This document shows positions 1 through 8,847 of a stretch of DNA of 42,644 nt, piece after piece. Source of the DNA: DATGLW01 sp035293965 (GTDB lineage Bacteria > Actinomycetota > Acidimicrobiia > Acidimicrobiales > RAAP-2). Position numbers and translations under genes: made by a program. The stretch covers positions 1 to 42,644 of the forward strand of contig DATGLW010000127.1 of the NCBI GenBank assembly GCA_035293965.1. The letters are read 5' to 3'. The notes below the pieces were generated by a model that was not told where the DNA came from, did not search any database, and saw only the letters and a list, made by a program, of their open reading frames with translations. How positions within the stretch are numbered: the stretch's first letter is position 1; each line of letters starts with the position of its first letter.

Positions 1-1204
1 CGAGGACCCGCTCGCCGATGCCGTTGCGCTGCATCTCGTTGGTACCGCCGGCGATGGCCATGATCCGCCCGTTGAGGTAATTGAGCGCCGGGGTCATGCC
101 CGCCACGTCGCCCTCGTCCCACACGAGCGCGCCGCCCCTGCCGATCTCCATGGCGAGTCGCGCCCGCAGGGCGCCCATGGTGCCCGCCGCGAGCTTGCCG
201 TAGGAGGCGAGCCCGGCCCCGTCGCCGGCACCGGCGCGGATCAGGCCGCCGATGCGTCGCCCCAGCTGCGCCTGCACGAAGTCGTTCACGTGGGCGCGCG
301 CGATGGCCTGGCGAGCCACCGGGTCCTTGGCCCGGCCGAGCCGCCGGGCGAGCGCCACCAGGTCGGGGGCCAGGGGGCCGGGCACGGGCGGCGTCCGCGG
401 GGGGGACTCGGCGCCTGCGCCGCGCTCGAAGACGAGCATCGTCTGTGCCACGGTCCAGCCGTGGTCCACCTCGCCGATGACGTCGTCGTCGGTCAGCTCG
501 ACGTCGTCGAAGAACTCCTGGCAGAACTCTGCGTCGCCGTTGATCTCGCGCACAGGCTGCACGGTCACGCCCGGCTGGTCGATCTTGACCGCGAACCACG
601 TGAGCCCCCGGTGCTTTGGCACGTCCCAGTTGGTCCGGGCGAGGCACATGCCGTAGTCGGCGTAGTAGGCGCCGCTCGACCAGATCTTCGACCCGTTGAG
701 GATCCAGCGGTCGCCGTCGCGGGTCGCCCGAGTGGTGATGCCGGCCAGGTCGGACCCGGCGCCGGGCTCGGAGAAGAACTGGACCCAGAGCTCCTCCCCG
801 CGCAGGATGCGCGGGATGTGGCGGGCCAGGAAGGCCGGTGAGGCGTGGGCGAGCATGGTCCGCGCGCAGACGCCGAAGGTGGTGCCCCCCGCCACCCCGA
901 AGTCGGGCAGCCGGTAGTCGCGGGCCTCCTCGTCGAAGGCACGCTGGTGGGCGGCGGTCAGGCCCTGCCCGCCGTAGTCCGTGGGCCAGGTGATGCCGGC
1001 GTACCCGCCTTCGAAGAGCTTGCGCTGGATGGCGCGCTCGGCCTCGATGCCCTCTTTGGTCTTGTGGTCCATGCCGCGCAGGCGCCCGGCGGCAGCGGGA
1101 TCGCGCCGCTCGAGGTTCGCGGCCAGCCACGCTCGTGCCTGGGCCCGGAAGGCGTCGAGGGATTCGCCGGTTGCCGTATGCCGGTCGGTCGCCGTGTCGC
1201 TCAT
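1..1204 (-). CDS. Acyl-CoA dehydrogenase (3' end cut by window edge)
   Basis: FAD-dependent alpha,beta-dehydrogenation of an acyl-CoA thioester, with electrons presumably passed to ETF. The start is ATG at 1204, preceded by a strong GGAGGA ribosome site; about 401 codons are visible, so only a few C-terminal residues can be missing. Seen: the N-terminal helical part, the flavin/substrate signature FFSEPGAGSDLAG near residue 140, the beta-sheet domain with WILNGSKIWSSGA, and the C-terminal helix ending in GGTNEMQRNGIGERVL. It lies 28 bp downstream of a second acyl-CoA dehydrogenase on the same strand, so the two are probably co-transcribed. Known: paired acyl-CoA dehydrogenases in Actinobacteria often form alpha2beta2 heterotetramers acting on steroid side chains or other bulky CoA esters. 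Inferred: the same may hold here; the substrate cannot be read from sequence. Confidence 0.93.
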   Translation of the reverse strand, partial: MSDTATDRHTATGESLDAFRAQARAWLAANLERRDPAAAGRLRGMDHKTKEGIEAERAIQRKLFEGGYAGITWPTDYGGQGLTAAHQRAFDEEARDYRLPDFGVAGGTTFGVCARTMLAHASPAFLARHIPRILRGEELWVQFFSEPGAGSDLAGITTRATRDGDRWILNGSKIWSSGAYYADYGMCLARTNWDVPKHRGLTWFAVKIDQPGVTVQPVREINGDAEFCQEFFDDVELTDDDVIGEVDHGWTVAQTMLVFERGAGAESPPRTPPVPGPLAPDLVALARRLGRAKDPVARQAIARAHVNDFVQAQLGRRIGGLIRAGAGDGAGLASYGKLAAGTMGALRARLAMEIGRGGALVWDEGDVAGMTPALNYLNGRIMAIAGGTNEMQRNGIGERVL

Positions 1205-1232
1205 CGCGTCCTCCTCGCAGGTCGTTGGTGGC

Positions 1233-2363
1233 TCACAGGTCGTGGATGGCGCAGATCCGCTCGCGGTGCCAGGACGGCTCGCCGTAGAGGGAGGCGTCGG
1301 TCGTCAGCCGGCGCAGGTAGAGGTGCTGGTCGTGGTCCCACGTGTACCCGATCCCACCGAAGACCTGCCAGCAGTTCTGGGCGAGATCGATGCCCGCGTC
1401 GCCGACGTAGGCCTTGGCGATGCTCGCCACCTCCCCTGCCTCGGGGCGGTCGTCCTGGACGGCCCTGATCGCCGCAGCCGCCACCGCCTTGCTCGCCTCG
1501 AGGGCTAGGCTGGTATCGGCGAGCTGGTGCTTGACGGCCTGGAAGGAACCGATGGGTCGTCCGAAGGCAGTCCTCGCCTTGGCGTACTCGAGGGTCATCT
1601 GGAAGTCCGCGTCCATGGCGCCGACCGATTCGGCCACGAGGAGCACCACAGCCAGCCGGAGCTGGCGCTCCACCGCATCGTCGGCACCGCCGACCTCGCC
1701 CACCACGTCGGCGGGGCCCGCCTCCACCCGCTCGAACCGCACCCGGCAGAAGCGCCGGGTCAGGTCGAGGGACCGCTGGGGCTCGACGTGGACACCGGGA
1801 GCCGAGGTCGGCACGAGGAACTGGGTCAGCCCGGCGTCGGAGCCGGCGGTCACGAGGAGCCAGTCGGCCACGTGGGCGTCCTGGACCAGCCCGGCCGTCC
1901 CCGACAGCTCGAAGGAGCCGGCGCGCTCGGCGGCCCGCACGGCCGAGCCGGGGCGCCAATCCCCTTCGGGGCCGGCCAGCACCCAGGTGGCCGTGGCTTC
2001 GCCGGCGGCCAGGGCGGGCAGCACCTTGGACTTCTGCTCCTCGCTCCCCTGGTGCCCGAGCGCGAAGCCCACGACGTTCATCGGCACGAACGGGCCCGGC
2101 TGGAGCCCCCGGCCTCGCTCCTCGGCGACGATGGCCGCGTCGCGGACGCCCTCGCCTGAGATGCTGCCCCCCCCGTGCTCCTCGGGCAGGAGCATGGCGA
2201 ACCACCCGAGCTCGGCTGCCTGGCGCAGGTAGCCGTCCCCGAGCCCGGTGCTCGTGTCCATGAGGGCGCGCACCTCGGTGAGCGGGCACGACGCCTCGAT
2301 GAAGCGAGCGGTCGTCTGGCGGAAGAGCTCCTGGTCTTCGGTCAGGTCCAGATCCAGATCCAC
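1233..2363 (-). CDS. Acyl-CoA dehydrogenase with Asp at the usual catalytic Glu position
   Basis: Acyl-CoA dehydrogenase of 376 aa, a normal length. The reading frame is open upstream to 2522, but that part is Arg/Pro-rich and unlike the family; the conserved N-terminus (DLDLTEDQELFRQTTARF) begins at GTG 2363, which I take as the start although its ribosome site is weak. The C-terminal signature is QVFGGIGYTWDHD, where the position that is the catalytic Glu in most family members (T-E-Y or W-E-H) is Asp343. This may weaken catalysis or mark the non-catalytic partner of a heterotetramer with the next gene. It also has the DFQMTLEYAKARTAFGRPI helix typical of the family. It is first in a two-gene unit with the acyl-CoA dehydrogenase at 1-1204. 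Confidence 0.9.
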   Translation of the reverse strand: MDLDLDLTEDQELFRQTTARFIEASCPLTEVRALMDTSTGLGDGYLRQAAELGWFAMLLPEEHGGGSISGEGVRDAAIVAEERGRGLQPGPFVPMNVVGFALGHQGSEEQKSKVLPALAAGEATATWVLAGPEGDWRPGSAVRAAERAGSFELSGTAGLVQDAHVADWLLVTAGSDAGLTQFLVPTSAPGVHVEPQRSLDLTRRFCRVRFERVEAGPADVVGEVGGADDAVERQLRLAVVLLVAESVGAMDADFQMTLEYAKARTAFGRPIGSFQAVKHQLADTSLALEASKAVAAAAIRAVQDDRPEAGEVASIAKAYVGDAGIDLAQNCWQVFGGIGYTWDHDQHLYLRRLTTDASLYGEPSWHRERICAIHDL

Positions 2364-2451
2364 GACGCCTATCACAGCCCAGAAATTGGACCATGTCCAA
2401 CGGGCTTCCCCTCGTGGGGGACGGCCAGGGCAGCCAGGGCGTTCCCGAGCG

Positions 2452-3444
2452 CTACCGAGCGCTCGACCCCTGCGACCCTCTCTCGCGCGGGCGCAGCAGG
2501 CAGGCGGTCGAGACCATGGCAACGAGCCGGTCGGCGGCTCCGGCGTCGGTCAGGCGCACCTGCACCGACGCGCCCGCGCCGTCGGCCGCCAGCACCGCGG
2601 CGCGGGCCCGAAGGGGCCCGGTACGGACGCGGTCCAGGTAGCGGATGTCGAGATCGGTCACCACCGCCTGCTCGGAGCCGGCAACCACTTGCTCGGAGCG
2701 GGCAACCACGCGCTCGGCTGCCAGCTCGGCCAGGAGTGCCTGCACGCCGCCTTGGATCGTGCCGCCCGAACCGTTCACGAGGCGCGGCAGGAGGTCGATC
2801 TCGAGGGTGACGTCGTCGATCTCCCGCAGCCCGAGCAGCTCGCCCAGGGGCGGCAGCGCCGCCGCGACGGAGGGCGGCGGTGCGGGCCGGGAGCGATGGC
2901 CGGCCAGGCGCGCCATGTCCATCGGACGGTTGAGGAACGTCGCGATCCCGTGGGCGAAGGGCTGGCGGGCGTCGTCGGCGTAGAGGAACGTCTCGCCGAC
3001 GAGCAGGGTGCGGCCGGCGCGAAGCACCTGGCAGTCGACGCGGACCTCGGCCATCTGGGGGAAGGCCAGCATGCGCACCTGCAGGTCCACCGTCGGGTTG
3101 ATGGGTCCCTCTGGCCGGCTGCCCACCACCACGTCGACGAAGGTGGCGAGCACCCCGATGCGCGGGATGCCCGTGCCGGGCACGCACAGGTCCGGGCGGA
3201 TCGCCGCGCGGCCATGCGTGTCGGCACCGTCCGCCCACTGGCGGAGCCCGAGGTGGGCGAGGAAGTGGCCGGCGTCGACCCCTTCGGCGACGCCCGGGTC
3301 CGCTGCTTCGGTGCCGCCAGGGTCGACTGGCTCGGCACCGCCAGGGTCGACTGGCCGGGCTGGGGCCGCCCCGGCCGCCGGGTCGCCGGCCGGGGCGGCG
3401 CTGCTGCCGCTGGGCGCGCGTCGGTCGCCAGGCAGGGAGGGCAC
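2452..3444 (-). CDS. Acyl-CoA thioesterase-like protein (double hotdog)
   Basis: Probably hydrolyses an acyl-CoA. About 330 aa from GTG 3444. The first ~75 residues are a Gly/Pro/Ala/Asp-rich stretch with near-repeats (VDPGGAEP, VDPGGTEA), after which a hotdog-like half begins (HFLAHLGLRQW ... PRIGVLATFVDVVVGS). A second hotdog half follows (LEIDLLPRLVNGSGGTIQGGVQALLAELAAE), where the helix carrying GGTIQGG resembles PaaI-type thioesterases. No strong ribosome site is visible, so the true start could be further downstream. It is divergent from the acyl-CoA synthetase at 3542 and upstream of the two acyl-CoA dehydrogenases, which fits a role in acyl-CoA turnover. Family assignment is by pattern only; an acyl-CoA-binding protein without hydrolase activity is possible. 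Confidence 0.7.
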   Translation of the reverse strand: MPSLPGDRRAPSGSSAAPAGDPAAGAAPARPVDPGGAEPVDPGGTEAADPGVAEGVDAGHFLAHLGLRQWADGADTHGRAAIRPDLCVPGTGIPRIGVLATFVDVVVGSRPEGPINPTVDLQVRMLAFPQMAEVRVDCQVLRAGRTLLVGETFLYADDARQPFAHGIATFLNRPMDMARLAGHRSRPAPPPSVAAALPPLGELLGLREIDDVTLEIDLLPRLVNGSGGTIQGGVQALLAELAAERVVARSEQVVAGSEQAVVTDLDIRYLDRVRTGPLRARAAVLAADGAGASVQVRLTDAGAADRLVAMVSTACLLRPRERGSQGSSAR

Positions 3445-3541
3445 GTCGCCACAGTAGCGACCAGGCTCGCGAGACCGTCAACTCGGCCCGCCCGTGCCCT
3501 ACCATGACTCCGGCGCGAGGGAGGGCGCAGAGGGAGGAGCC

Positions 3542-5152
3542 GTGCAGTCGTTGTCGTACGAGCCGCTGACGCCGGTCGCGTTCCTCGACCGTTCGGCCGT
3601 CGTCTACGGCCAGCGCACCGCGGTCGTCGACGGCCCGCTCCGCCTCACCTACCGCCAGCTCCACGAGCGCTCCCTTCGCCTGGCCGGGGCCGTCCTCGCC
3701 GGCGCCGGGGCCGCCGGAGCGGGCGTCGGCGCCACGGGAACGGGCACCGGCGCCGCGGAGGCACGAGCTCCGGTGGCCGTGCTGGCCCCGAACACCCACG
3801 TGCTCCTCGAAGCCCACTTCGGGATCCCGCGTGCGGGCGTGCCGCTCGTGGCGCTCAACGTCCGGCTCACCGCCGAGGAGCTCGCCTACATCGTCGGGCA
3901 CGCCGAAGCGCGCTTGCTCGTCTACGACCCGGAGCTCGCCGGCAGGGCCAAGCGGATCGCCGAGGCGGTCCCCGGTCTCGGCCTCGTCGAGGCCGGCGAG
4001 GAGTACGAGGCCTGGCTGGCCGGCGCCGACCCGGCCTCGGTGCCGGTCGACGACGAGCGCGCCCTGCTCTCGCTCAACTACACGAGCGGCACCACCGGCA
4101 AGCCCAAAGGCGTGATGTACCACCACCGCGGCGCCTACCTGCAGGCGCTGGCGATGGTGGTCCACGCCGGCCTGCGCGCCGACAGCGTGATGCTCTGGAC
4201 GCTACCCATGTTCCACTGCAACGGCTGGTGCTTCCCGTGGGCCGTGACCGCGGCGGGTGGCACCCACCTGTGCCTGCGCAGAGTGGAGCCCGACGAGGTG
4301 TGGCGGCTGATCGACGAGGAAGGCGTGACCCACCTCAACGGCGCCCCCACGGTGCTGTCCATGCTCGCCTACGGCCCGGCGGCCCATCGCCTGGCGCCGG
4401 GCCGGCGGCTGCGCGTCTGCACCGGCGGCGCGCCCCCGACGCCCACCATCCTGGCCCGCATGGGCGAGCTCGGAGTCGAGGTCACCCACCTCTACGGTCT
4501 CACCGAGACCTTCGGGCCCGCCGTGGTGTGCGAGTGGCAGCCCGAGTGGGACGCCCTCGGCGACGAGGCGCGCGCCAGGCTCATGGCGCGCCAGGGGGTC
4601 GGCAACCTGGTGGCCTGCCAAGTCCGGGTGGTGGACGAGCAGGGTGCCGACGTGCCCTGCGACGGCACCACCACGGGCGAGATCGCGCTCCGGGGCAACG
4701 ACGTCATGCTCGGGTACTACAAGGACCCCGAGGCGACCGCGCGCGCCGCGCCGGACGGCTGGTTCCGGACCGGCGACATCGGCGTGCTGCACCCCGACGG
4801 CTACGTCGAGCTGCGCGACCGGGCCAAGGACGTCATCATCTCGGGCGGCGAGAACATCGCCTCGGTCGAGGTCGAGCAGGCCGTCGCCTCGCACCCGGCG
4901 GTCCTCGAGGTGGCCGTGATCGCCCACCCCGACGAACGCTGGGGGGAGGTCCCGGCGGCCTACGTCGCCCTCCGTGAGGGGGCGGCAGCCACCGAGGAGG
5001 AGATCATCGCCCATGCCCGGCAGCGCCTGGCGCACTTCAAGGCCCCCAAACGCGTGGTGTTCGGCCCCCTGCCCAAGACCTCCACCGGCAAGGTCCAGAA
5101 GTTCGTCCTGCGCGACGCGGCCTGGGCAGGCCGCGACAGGCGCATCAGCTGA
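3542..5152 (+). CDS. AMP-forming acyl-CoA synthetase (FadD-like)
   Basis: Activates a carboxylic acid to its CoA thioester via an acyl-adenylate. The start is GTG 3542, set by a GGGAGGAG ribosome site; the frame is open 48 bp further but without family similarity. 536 aa, full length. The P-loop motif YTSGTTGKPKG lies at residues ~180-190, the substrate-pocket region has MFHCNGWCFPW, the adenylate motif is LYGLTETFGP, the hinge region GWFRTGDIGVLHPDGYVELRDRAKD, and the C-terminal catalytic Lys sits in PKTSTGKVQK. The TLPMFHCNGW pattern is shared with medium-chain and methylmercaptopropionate CoA ligases. It is divergent from the thioesterase and convergent with the gene at 5171. A low-complexity Gly/Ala insertion (residues ~50-75) interrupts the N-terminal domain. 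Substrate unknown. Confidence 0.92.
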   Translation: MQSLSYEPLTPVAFLDRSAVVYGQRTAVVDGPLRLTYRQLHERSLRLAGAVLAGAGAAGAGVGATGTGTGAAEARAPVAVLAPNTHVLLEAHFGIPRAGVPLVALNVRLTAEELAYIVGHAEARLLVYDPELAGRAKRIAEAVPGLGLVEAGEEYEAWLAGADPASVPVDDERALLSLNYTSGTTGKPKGVMYHHRGAYLQALAMVVHAGLRADSVMLWTLPMFHCNGWCFPWAVTAAGGTHLCLRRVEPDEVWRLIDEEGVTHLNGAPTVLSMLAYGPAAHRLAPGRRLRVCTGGAPPTPTILARMGELGVEVTHLYGLTETFGPAVVCEWQPEWDALGDEARARLMARQGVGNLVACQVRVVDEQGADVPCDGTTTGEIALRGNDVMLGYYKDPEATARAAPDGWFRTGDIGVLHPDGYVELRDRAKDVIISGGENIASVEVEQAVASHPAVLEVAVIAHPDERWGEVPAAYVALREGAAATEEEIIAHARQRLAHFKAPKRVVFGPLPKTSTGKVQKFVLRDAAWAGRDRRIS

Positions 5153-5170
5153 CGGGCACGCTCCGGGCGC

Positions 5171-6232
5171 TCACCGCACGGCGCGCAGCGCCGCCATCAT
5201 CTTGGCGAAGTGGTCGAGGCGCCACCCGTCCTGGTCCTCGCCCCAGCCGATCTTGCCGTCGTACTCCCAGCGCATGAGGGCGTTGGCGCCGGCGCCGTTC
5301 TCGCACATGTAGCTGACGGCGAACCCCTCGGCCTGCATGGTCCGACCGGTCACGTCGGTCATGTCGACCTCCATGTGGGCGCTCCAGCCCGTGCGGGGGT
5401 CGCGGTAGTTGCGCATCTTGCTCGTCGACTTGTCGAGGCGCTGGAACTCGCCGTCCTTGAGGAGCCACCCCACGTTCATGGGCGACCAGCCGGCAGCGTC
5501 GCCGTCCTGGGGGCGGACGAAGCTCAAGAACCCCGTCCGGTCGTCGGTGTGCCCGAAGATGTACTGGATCCGCCCCCTCCCCCGCTCGCGCTCGATCTCG
5601 CGCCAGCGCGGGCCGCCGGGGTGGGTGACGCGGTACTCGCCGCGCAGGTACTCGGCCTTCTGGCTCTGGGAATGGCGCCCGCCCCGAGGCCCCCACGTGC
5701 GGTCCCGCACCGAGTAGCAGTCGATGGGGATGCGCTCGCCGTGGAGCGTGAGGGTGCCCGTCACGTGGCCGAGCTGGTCGAGGTGGGGGTTGAACATGGC
5801 AGGTGCCTCGCCGGGGGTGAACCGCCGGGGCGGGTGCACGCTGCGGTGCTCGATCTCGATGGCGAAATCGGCCTCCTCGTCGCGGTAGGTGACCTCGTAG
5901 TCCATGAGGGGGGTGCGCATCTTGACCGAGAACCCACCGCCGGGGAAGGTGATGTCGCGCAGGTCGGGGTCCGGGGGCATCGGCACGTTCGCCCGCTGCT
6001 TGTAGTAGGCGAGGCGCCCGAGGTCGGCTCCCGACGGGTCCCACGCGAACACGCGCCAAGTCACGTCGTGGCCGTTGGGGTGGTAGCCGGCGTGCAGCCA
6101 CGCGCCCAGCCGGCGCTCCGGGATGTTGAACGACCACCAGGTGGTCTCGACCTCGAACGGATCGTCCGAAAGGCGGTGGTAGGTGTCGTCCTCGGGCACG
6201 AACGGCGTGTCCTCGGTGATCGTCGCGTCCAT
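5171..6232 (-). CDS. Uncharacterised lipocalin-like (DUF7064-type) protein
   Basis: 353 aa from ATG 6232, preceded by GGGAGGAG six bases upstream. The sequence is beta-rich and full of aromatic and charged residues (VETTWWSFNIPERRLGAWLHAGYHPN, TWGPRGGRHSQS, GYEVTYRDEE-like strands). It has no signal peptide or membrane segment, so it is probably cytoplasmic. The pattern matches a family of tandem beta-barrel proteins found beside steroid, terpenoid and acyl-CoA degradation genes in Actinobacteria and Proteobacteria, related to the AttH/CrtC-like lipocalin fold (DUF7064/DUF7065). The biochemical role is not established. It lies between two acyl-CoA synthetases, which supports a role with hydrophobic acyl or sterol-like substrates. 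No catalytic residues can be named. Confidence 0.68.
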   Translation of the reverse strand: MDATITEDTPFVPEDDTYHRLSDDPFEVETTWWSFNIPERRLGAWLHAGYHPNGHDVTWRVFAWDPSGADLGRLAYYKQRANVPMPPDPDLRDITFPGGGFSVKMRTPLMDYEVTYRDEEADFAIEIEHRSVHPPRRFTPGEAPAMFNPHLDQLGHVTGTLTLHGERIPIDCYSVRDRTWGPRGGRHSQSQKAEYLRGEYRVTHPGGPRWREIERERGRGRIQYIFGHTDDRTGFLSFVRPQDGDAAGWSPMNVGWLLKDGEFQRLDKSTSKMRNYRDPRTGWSAHMEVDMTDVTGRTMQAEGFAVSYMCENGAGANALMRWEYDGKIGWGEDQDGWRLDHFAKMMAALRAVR

Positions 6233-6384
6233 CGCTCCTCCCTCTTGCTCCCTCGACCGTTCTCGTCGCTCCCACGGCCCGCGGCGGCCGCCCGTCGCCA
6301 CCGGACTGCTGCCCCTCGATGTGGCCCCACCGCGTGCCTGCCCCGCCCCGCCTCGGTGCAGCCCCGGCTCGGCGGGCTGACGCC

Positions 6385-7962
6385 TCAGCGGCTCTCGCCC
6401 GCGCCCTGCAGGCGTGCTTTCAGCGCCAGCTTGTCCGGCTTGCCCGACCCGAGCCAGGGGATCTCGCTCTCGTCGGCCAGGATCTCGATGCGCGTCGGCA
6501 CCTTGTAGGAGGAGAGCTCTTTCCGGGCCCGCTCCTGGAGGGACGCGGGGTCGAGGGTGGCGCCGGGGGCCGGCACGACCACCGCCGTCACCTCCTCTTC
6601 CATCACCGGGTGGGGCATCCCGAACACGAGGGCGTGGGCGACGTCGGGGAAGCTCTCGAGGACGAGCTCCACCTCGCGCGGCGACACGTTGGCCCCCCGG
6701 GACTTGACCATCTCGTAGAAGCGGCCGACGAAGAACGGGCGGTTCTCGGACATGAAGCACCGGTCGCCGGTGTGCAGCCAGCCGTCGGGGTCGAAGACCT
6801 CCTCACGCTCCTTCTTGTAGTAGCCCTGGGTCATGCCGTACCCGCGGATGAGGAGCTCGCCCTCCTCGAGGTCCGCCAGCTCCCGGCCGGTGGCCGGGTC
6901 GACGATCTTGCGCTCGACGCCGTTCCAGTTCCCGACGGTCTCGCTCATGCCGCGGTGCGCGGGGATCCCGGGGACCGGTGTGTCGAGCAGGGCCACGTCC
7001 GAGGGCCCTCCGACGAGCATGGGGCAGTGCGCGAGGTCGCGCCCCGCGAAGGTCGGGTGCGTCCGCATGGACTGGATGAGCGACGGCCAGGCCGCCACCA
7101 TCGAGCACCGCTCCTTCTCCACCATGTCGAGCGCTGCCTCCGGCTCGAAGCGCTCGAGGCAGCAGACGGTGAGGCCCGACTGCAGGGCCCCCCCGAGCAC
7201 GAGGAAGCCGCCGATCCAGAAGAACGGGAAGGCGCAGAAGAGCCGAGGGCTACCCCCCTCGGCGCTCACCCGGTCGCCGAAGGGCGCCGTCGTCCGCACG
7301 ATCGAGCCGTGGGTGTGCACGACACCCTTGGGCAGCGCGCTCGAGCCCGAGGTGTAGACCACGGTGGCGAGGTCCGCCGGCACCACCTCGGCCTCGGCCG
7401 CGTCGAGCAGCTCGTCGGGCACCTCGGCACCGACGGGGCTGTCCGGGTCGAGGGTCACCTGGCGGGCCCAGGGACGGTCGGTGTCGCCCGTGATCCACAC
7501 AGCGCGCAGGTAGGGGAGCTCGGGCAGGAACAGGTCCGGTCCGGCGGCCCCGGCCAGGCCCGGGACGGCCTCCTCGAGGTAGGCGGCCATGTCGCGGCCG
7601 AGCATGGTCGGCCCGGACAGCAGGACGCTCACGTCGCCGATGCGCAGGACGGTCCGCAACTCACCGGGCGCGTAGATGGTGCTGAATGGCATGACCAGCG
7701 CCCCGATCCGGCTGGCCGCCAGCCAGGCCACGACCCACTCGACGCTGTAGGTGTAGAAGAGGCCGACCCTGGTCCCCTTGCCGATCCCCGCCACGAGCAT
7801 CCGCTTGGCGAGGGCGCGCGACGCCCGCTCGACCTGGGCAAAGGTGGCACGGCGGTCGGGCAGCACGATGAAGTCGCGATCCGGGTACTGGCGGGCGGCG
7901 CGGCGGATGCACTCGCCCAGCGTGGCCCGGTACCCGAGATCGGGGATCTCCAGCGGTGCCAT
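6385..7962 (-). CDS. AMP-forming acyl-CoA synthetase
   Basis: 525 aa from ATG 7962; GAGGGAG lies just upstream, and the 16 extra in-frame codons above it are not conserved-looking. The adenylate-forming P-loop is YTSGSSALPKG at residues ~203-213, a variant of the usual SGTTGxPKG. Further marks are HRGMSETVG as the adenylation motif, GWLHTGDRCFMSENRPFFVGRFYEMVKSRGANVSPREVE as hinge and C-terminal core, and a C-terminal LGSGKPDKLALK with the catalytic Lys. Domain order and length are normal for the class I adenylate-forming family. It is upstream of the DUF7064-type gene on the same strand with a 152-bp gap. The ligand is unknown; the family includes fatty, aromatic and bile/sterol acid ligases. 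Confidence 0.9.
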   Translation of the reverse strand: MAPLEIPDLGYRATLGECIRRAARQYPDRDFIVLPDRRATFAQVERASRALAKRMLVAGIGKGTRVGLFYTYSVEWVVAWLAASRIGALVMPFSTIYAPGELRTVLRIGDVSVLLSGPTMLGRDMAAYLEEAVPGLAGAAGPDLFLPELPYLRAVWITGDTDRPWARQVTLDPDSPVGAEVPDELLDAAEAEVVPADLATVVYTSGSSALPKGVVHTHGSIVRTTAPFGDRVSAEGGSPRLFCAFPFFWIGGFLVLGGALQSGLTVCCLERFEPEAALDMVEKERCSMVAAWPSLIQSMRTHPTFAGRDLAHCPMLVGGPSDVALLDTPVPGIPAHRGMSETVGNWNGVERKIVDPATGRELADLEEGELLIRGYGMTQGYYKKEREEVFDPDGWLHTGDRCFMSENRPFFVGRFYEMVKSRGANVSPREVELVLESFPDVAHALVFGMPHPVMEEEVTAVVVPAPGATLDPASLQERARKELSSYKVPTRIEILADESEIPWLGSGKPDKLALKARLQGAGESR

Positions 7963-8072
7963 GGTCTCCCTCGTCCACTCGTCGGCCGACCCGGTCAAGC
8001 TAGCGCACACCCCGCCCCCAGGAAGGGGCCGCCGGGAAGGTCACCACTCGCCCCGGTGCCGGTGCGGGAGGC

Positions 8073-8696
8073 TCACCACTCGTCCCAGTGGACGACCTCG
8101 GCCGCCGGTCGGCGCTCGGCCCGGCGGAAGTCGGTGCCCTTTGTGTAGGCGACCGGCACCAGCCCGGCCTGGGCGCAGCGCTCGTAGGGGATGCCGAGGA
8201 CGGCAGCGGCCTCCTGCTCGTGGACCAGGTGCATGGAGGTCAGGGTCGTGCCGAGGCCGCGGCTGCGGGCGGCGAGCATGAAGCTCCACATCGCCGGCAG
8301 GATGGACGCCCAGTACCCCGCCTGGTTCCCGACGCCCTCCGGCGGGCGGCCCCACAGGCAGGGCACCAGCAGCACGGGCACCTCATGGAGGTGGTCGGCC
8401 AGGTACTTGGCCGAGGACCACACCCGGTGCCCGGCCTCGTCCATCTGCCCGAGCGCCTCGGGGGTGTAGGCCTTGGAGAACACCCGGTTGTACAGCTCGG
8501 CGAGTGCGGCACGCTTGGCCGGATCGGTCACGAACACCCAGTGCCACCGCTGGCTGTTGGATCCCGAGGGTGCCTGCAGGGCCAGCTCGACGCACTCGAG
8601 GAGGACGTCGCGCTCGACGGGCCGGTCGAGGTCCAGGCGCCGTCGCACGGCACGGGTCGTCGACAGCAGCTGGTCTGGGGTGAGGGAGAGGTCCAT
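8073..8696 (-). CDS. Nitroreductase-family FMN oxidoreductase
   Basis: 207 aa from ATG 8696. N-terminal TRAVRRRLDLDRPV and LQAPSGSNSQRWHWVFVTD are the FMN-binding signature of the nitroreductase fold (Arg pair, then the APSGSNSQ loop). The middle WASILPAMWSFMLAARSRGLGTTLT helix and the C-terminal GIPYERCAQAGLVPVAYT strand complete the fold. Such enzymes use NAD(P)H to reduce nitro groups, quinones or enones, and act as homodimers in the cytoplasm. It stands alone between acyl-CoA synthetase genes of both classes, with 110 bp and 151 bp gaps. Substrate not predictable. The 3' end sequence around 8073 (tcaccactcg) is repeated about 35 bp downstream, which looks like a small duplication of the stop region. 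Confidence 0.9.
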   Translation of the reverse strand: MDLSLTPDQLLSTTRAVRRRLDLDRPVERDVLLECVELALQAPSGSNSQRWHWVFVTDPAKRAALAELYNRVFSKAYTPEALGQMDEAGHRVWSSAKYLADHLHEVPVLLVPCLWGRPPEGVGNQAGYWASILPAMWSFMLAARSRGLGTTLTSMHLVHEQEAAAVLGIPYERCAQAGLVPVAYTKGTDFRRAERRPAAEVVHWDEW

Positions 8697-8717
8697 GGCC
8701 GAAGCGTAGGCGCAGGC

Positions 8718-8829
8718 GCCTGCTCGGCCACCGGGCGGGGACGCCCCGGCGACGTGTCGCGCCGAGGCGGTGGGAGTACCTGGTCGCGTGGACGCCTGCT
8801 CTGCCACCGGGCGGGGACGCCCCGGCGAC
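8718..8829. repeat. 36-bp near-perfect direct repeat between genes
   Basis: Copies lie at 8718-8753 and 8794-8829 and differ at one base; each contains GCCACCGGGCGGGGACGCCC and the small palindrome CGGGGACGCCCCG. The period is 76 bp. The repeat lies in the 151-bp gap between the ADP-forming synthetase stop and the nitroreductase start, so it could serve as a tandem protein-binding site, hairpin pair or decayed interspersed element. No open reading frame of note is present. Confidence 0.85.
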
Positions 8830-8847
8830 TCCCCCGGCAGTGAGGCC

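Noticed and set aside
2364..2522. Longer start of the second acyl-CoA dehydrogenase
   Set aside because: The added Arg/Pro residues do not fit the family and overlap the thioesterase 3' end.
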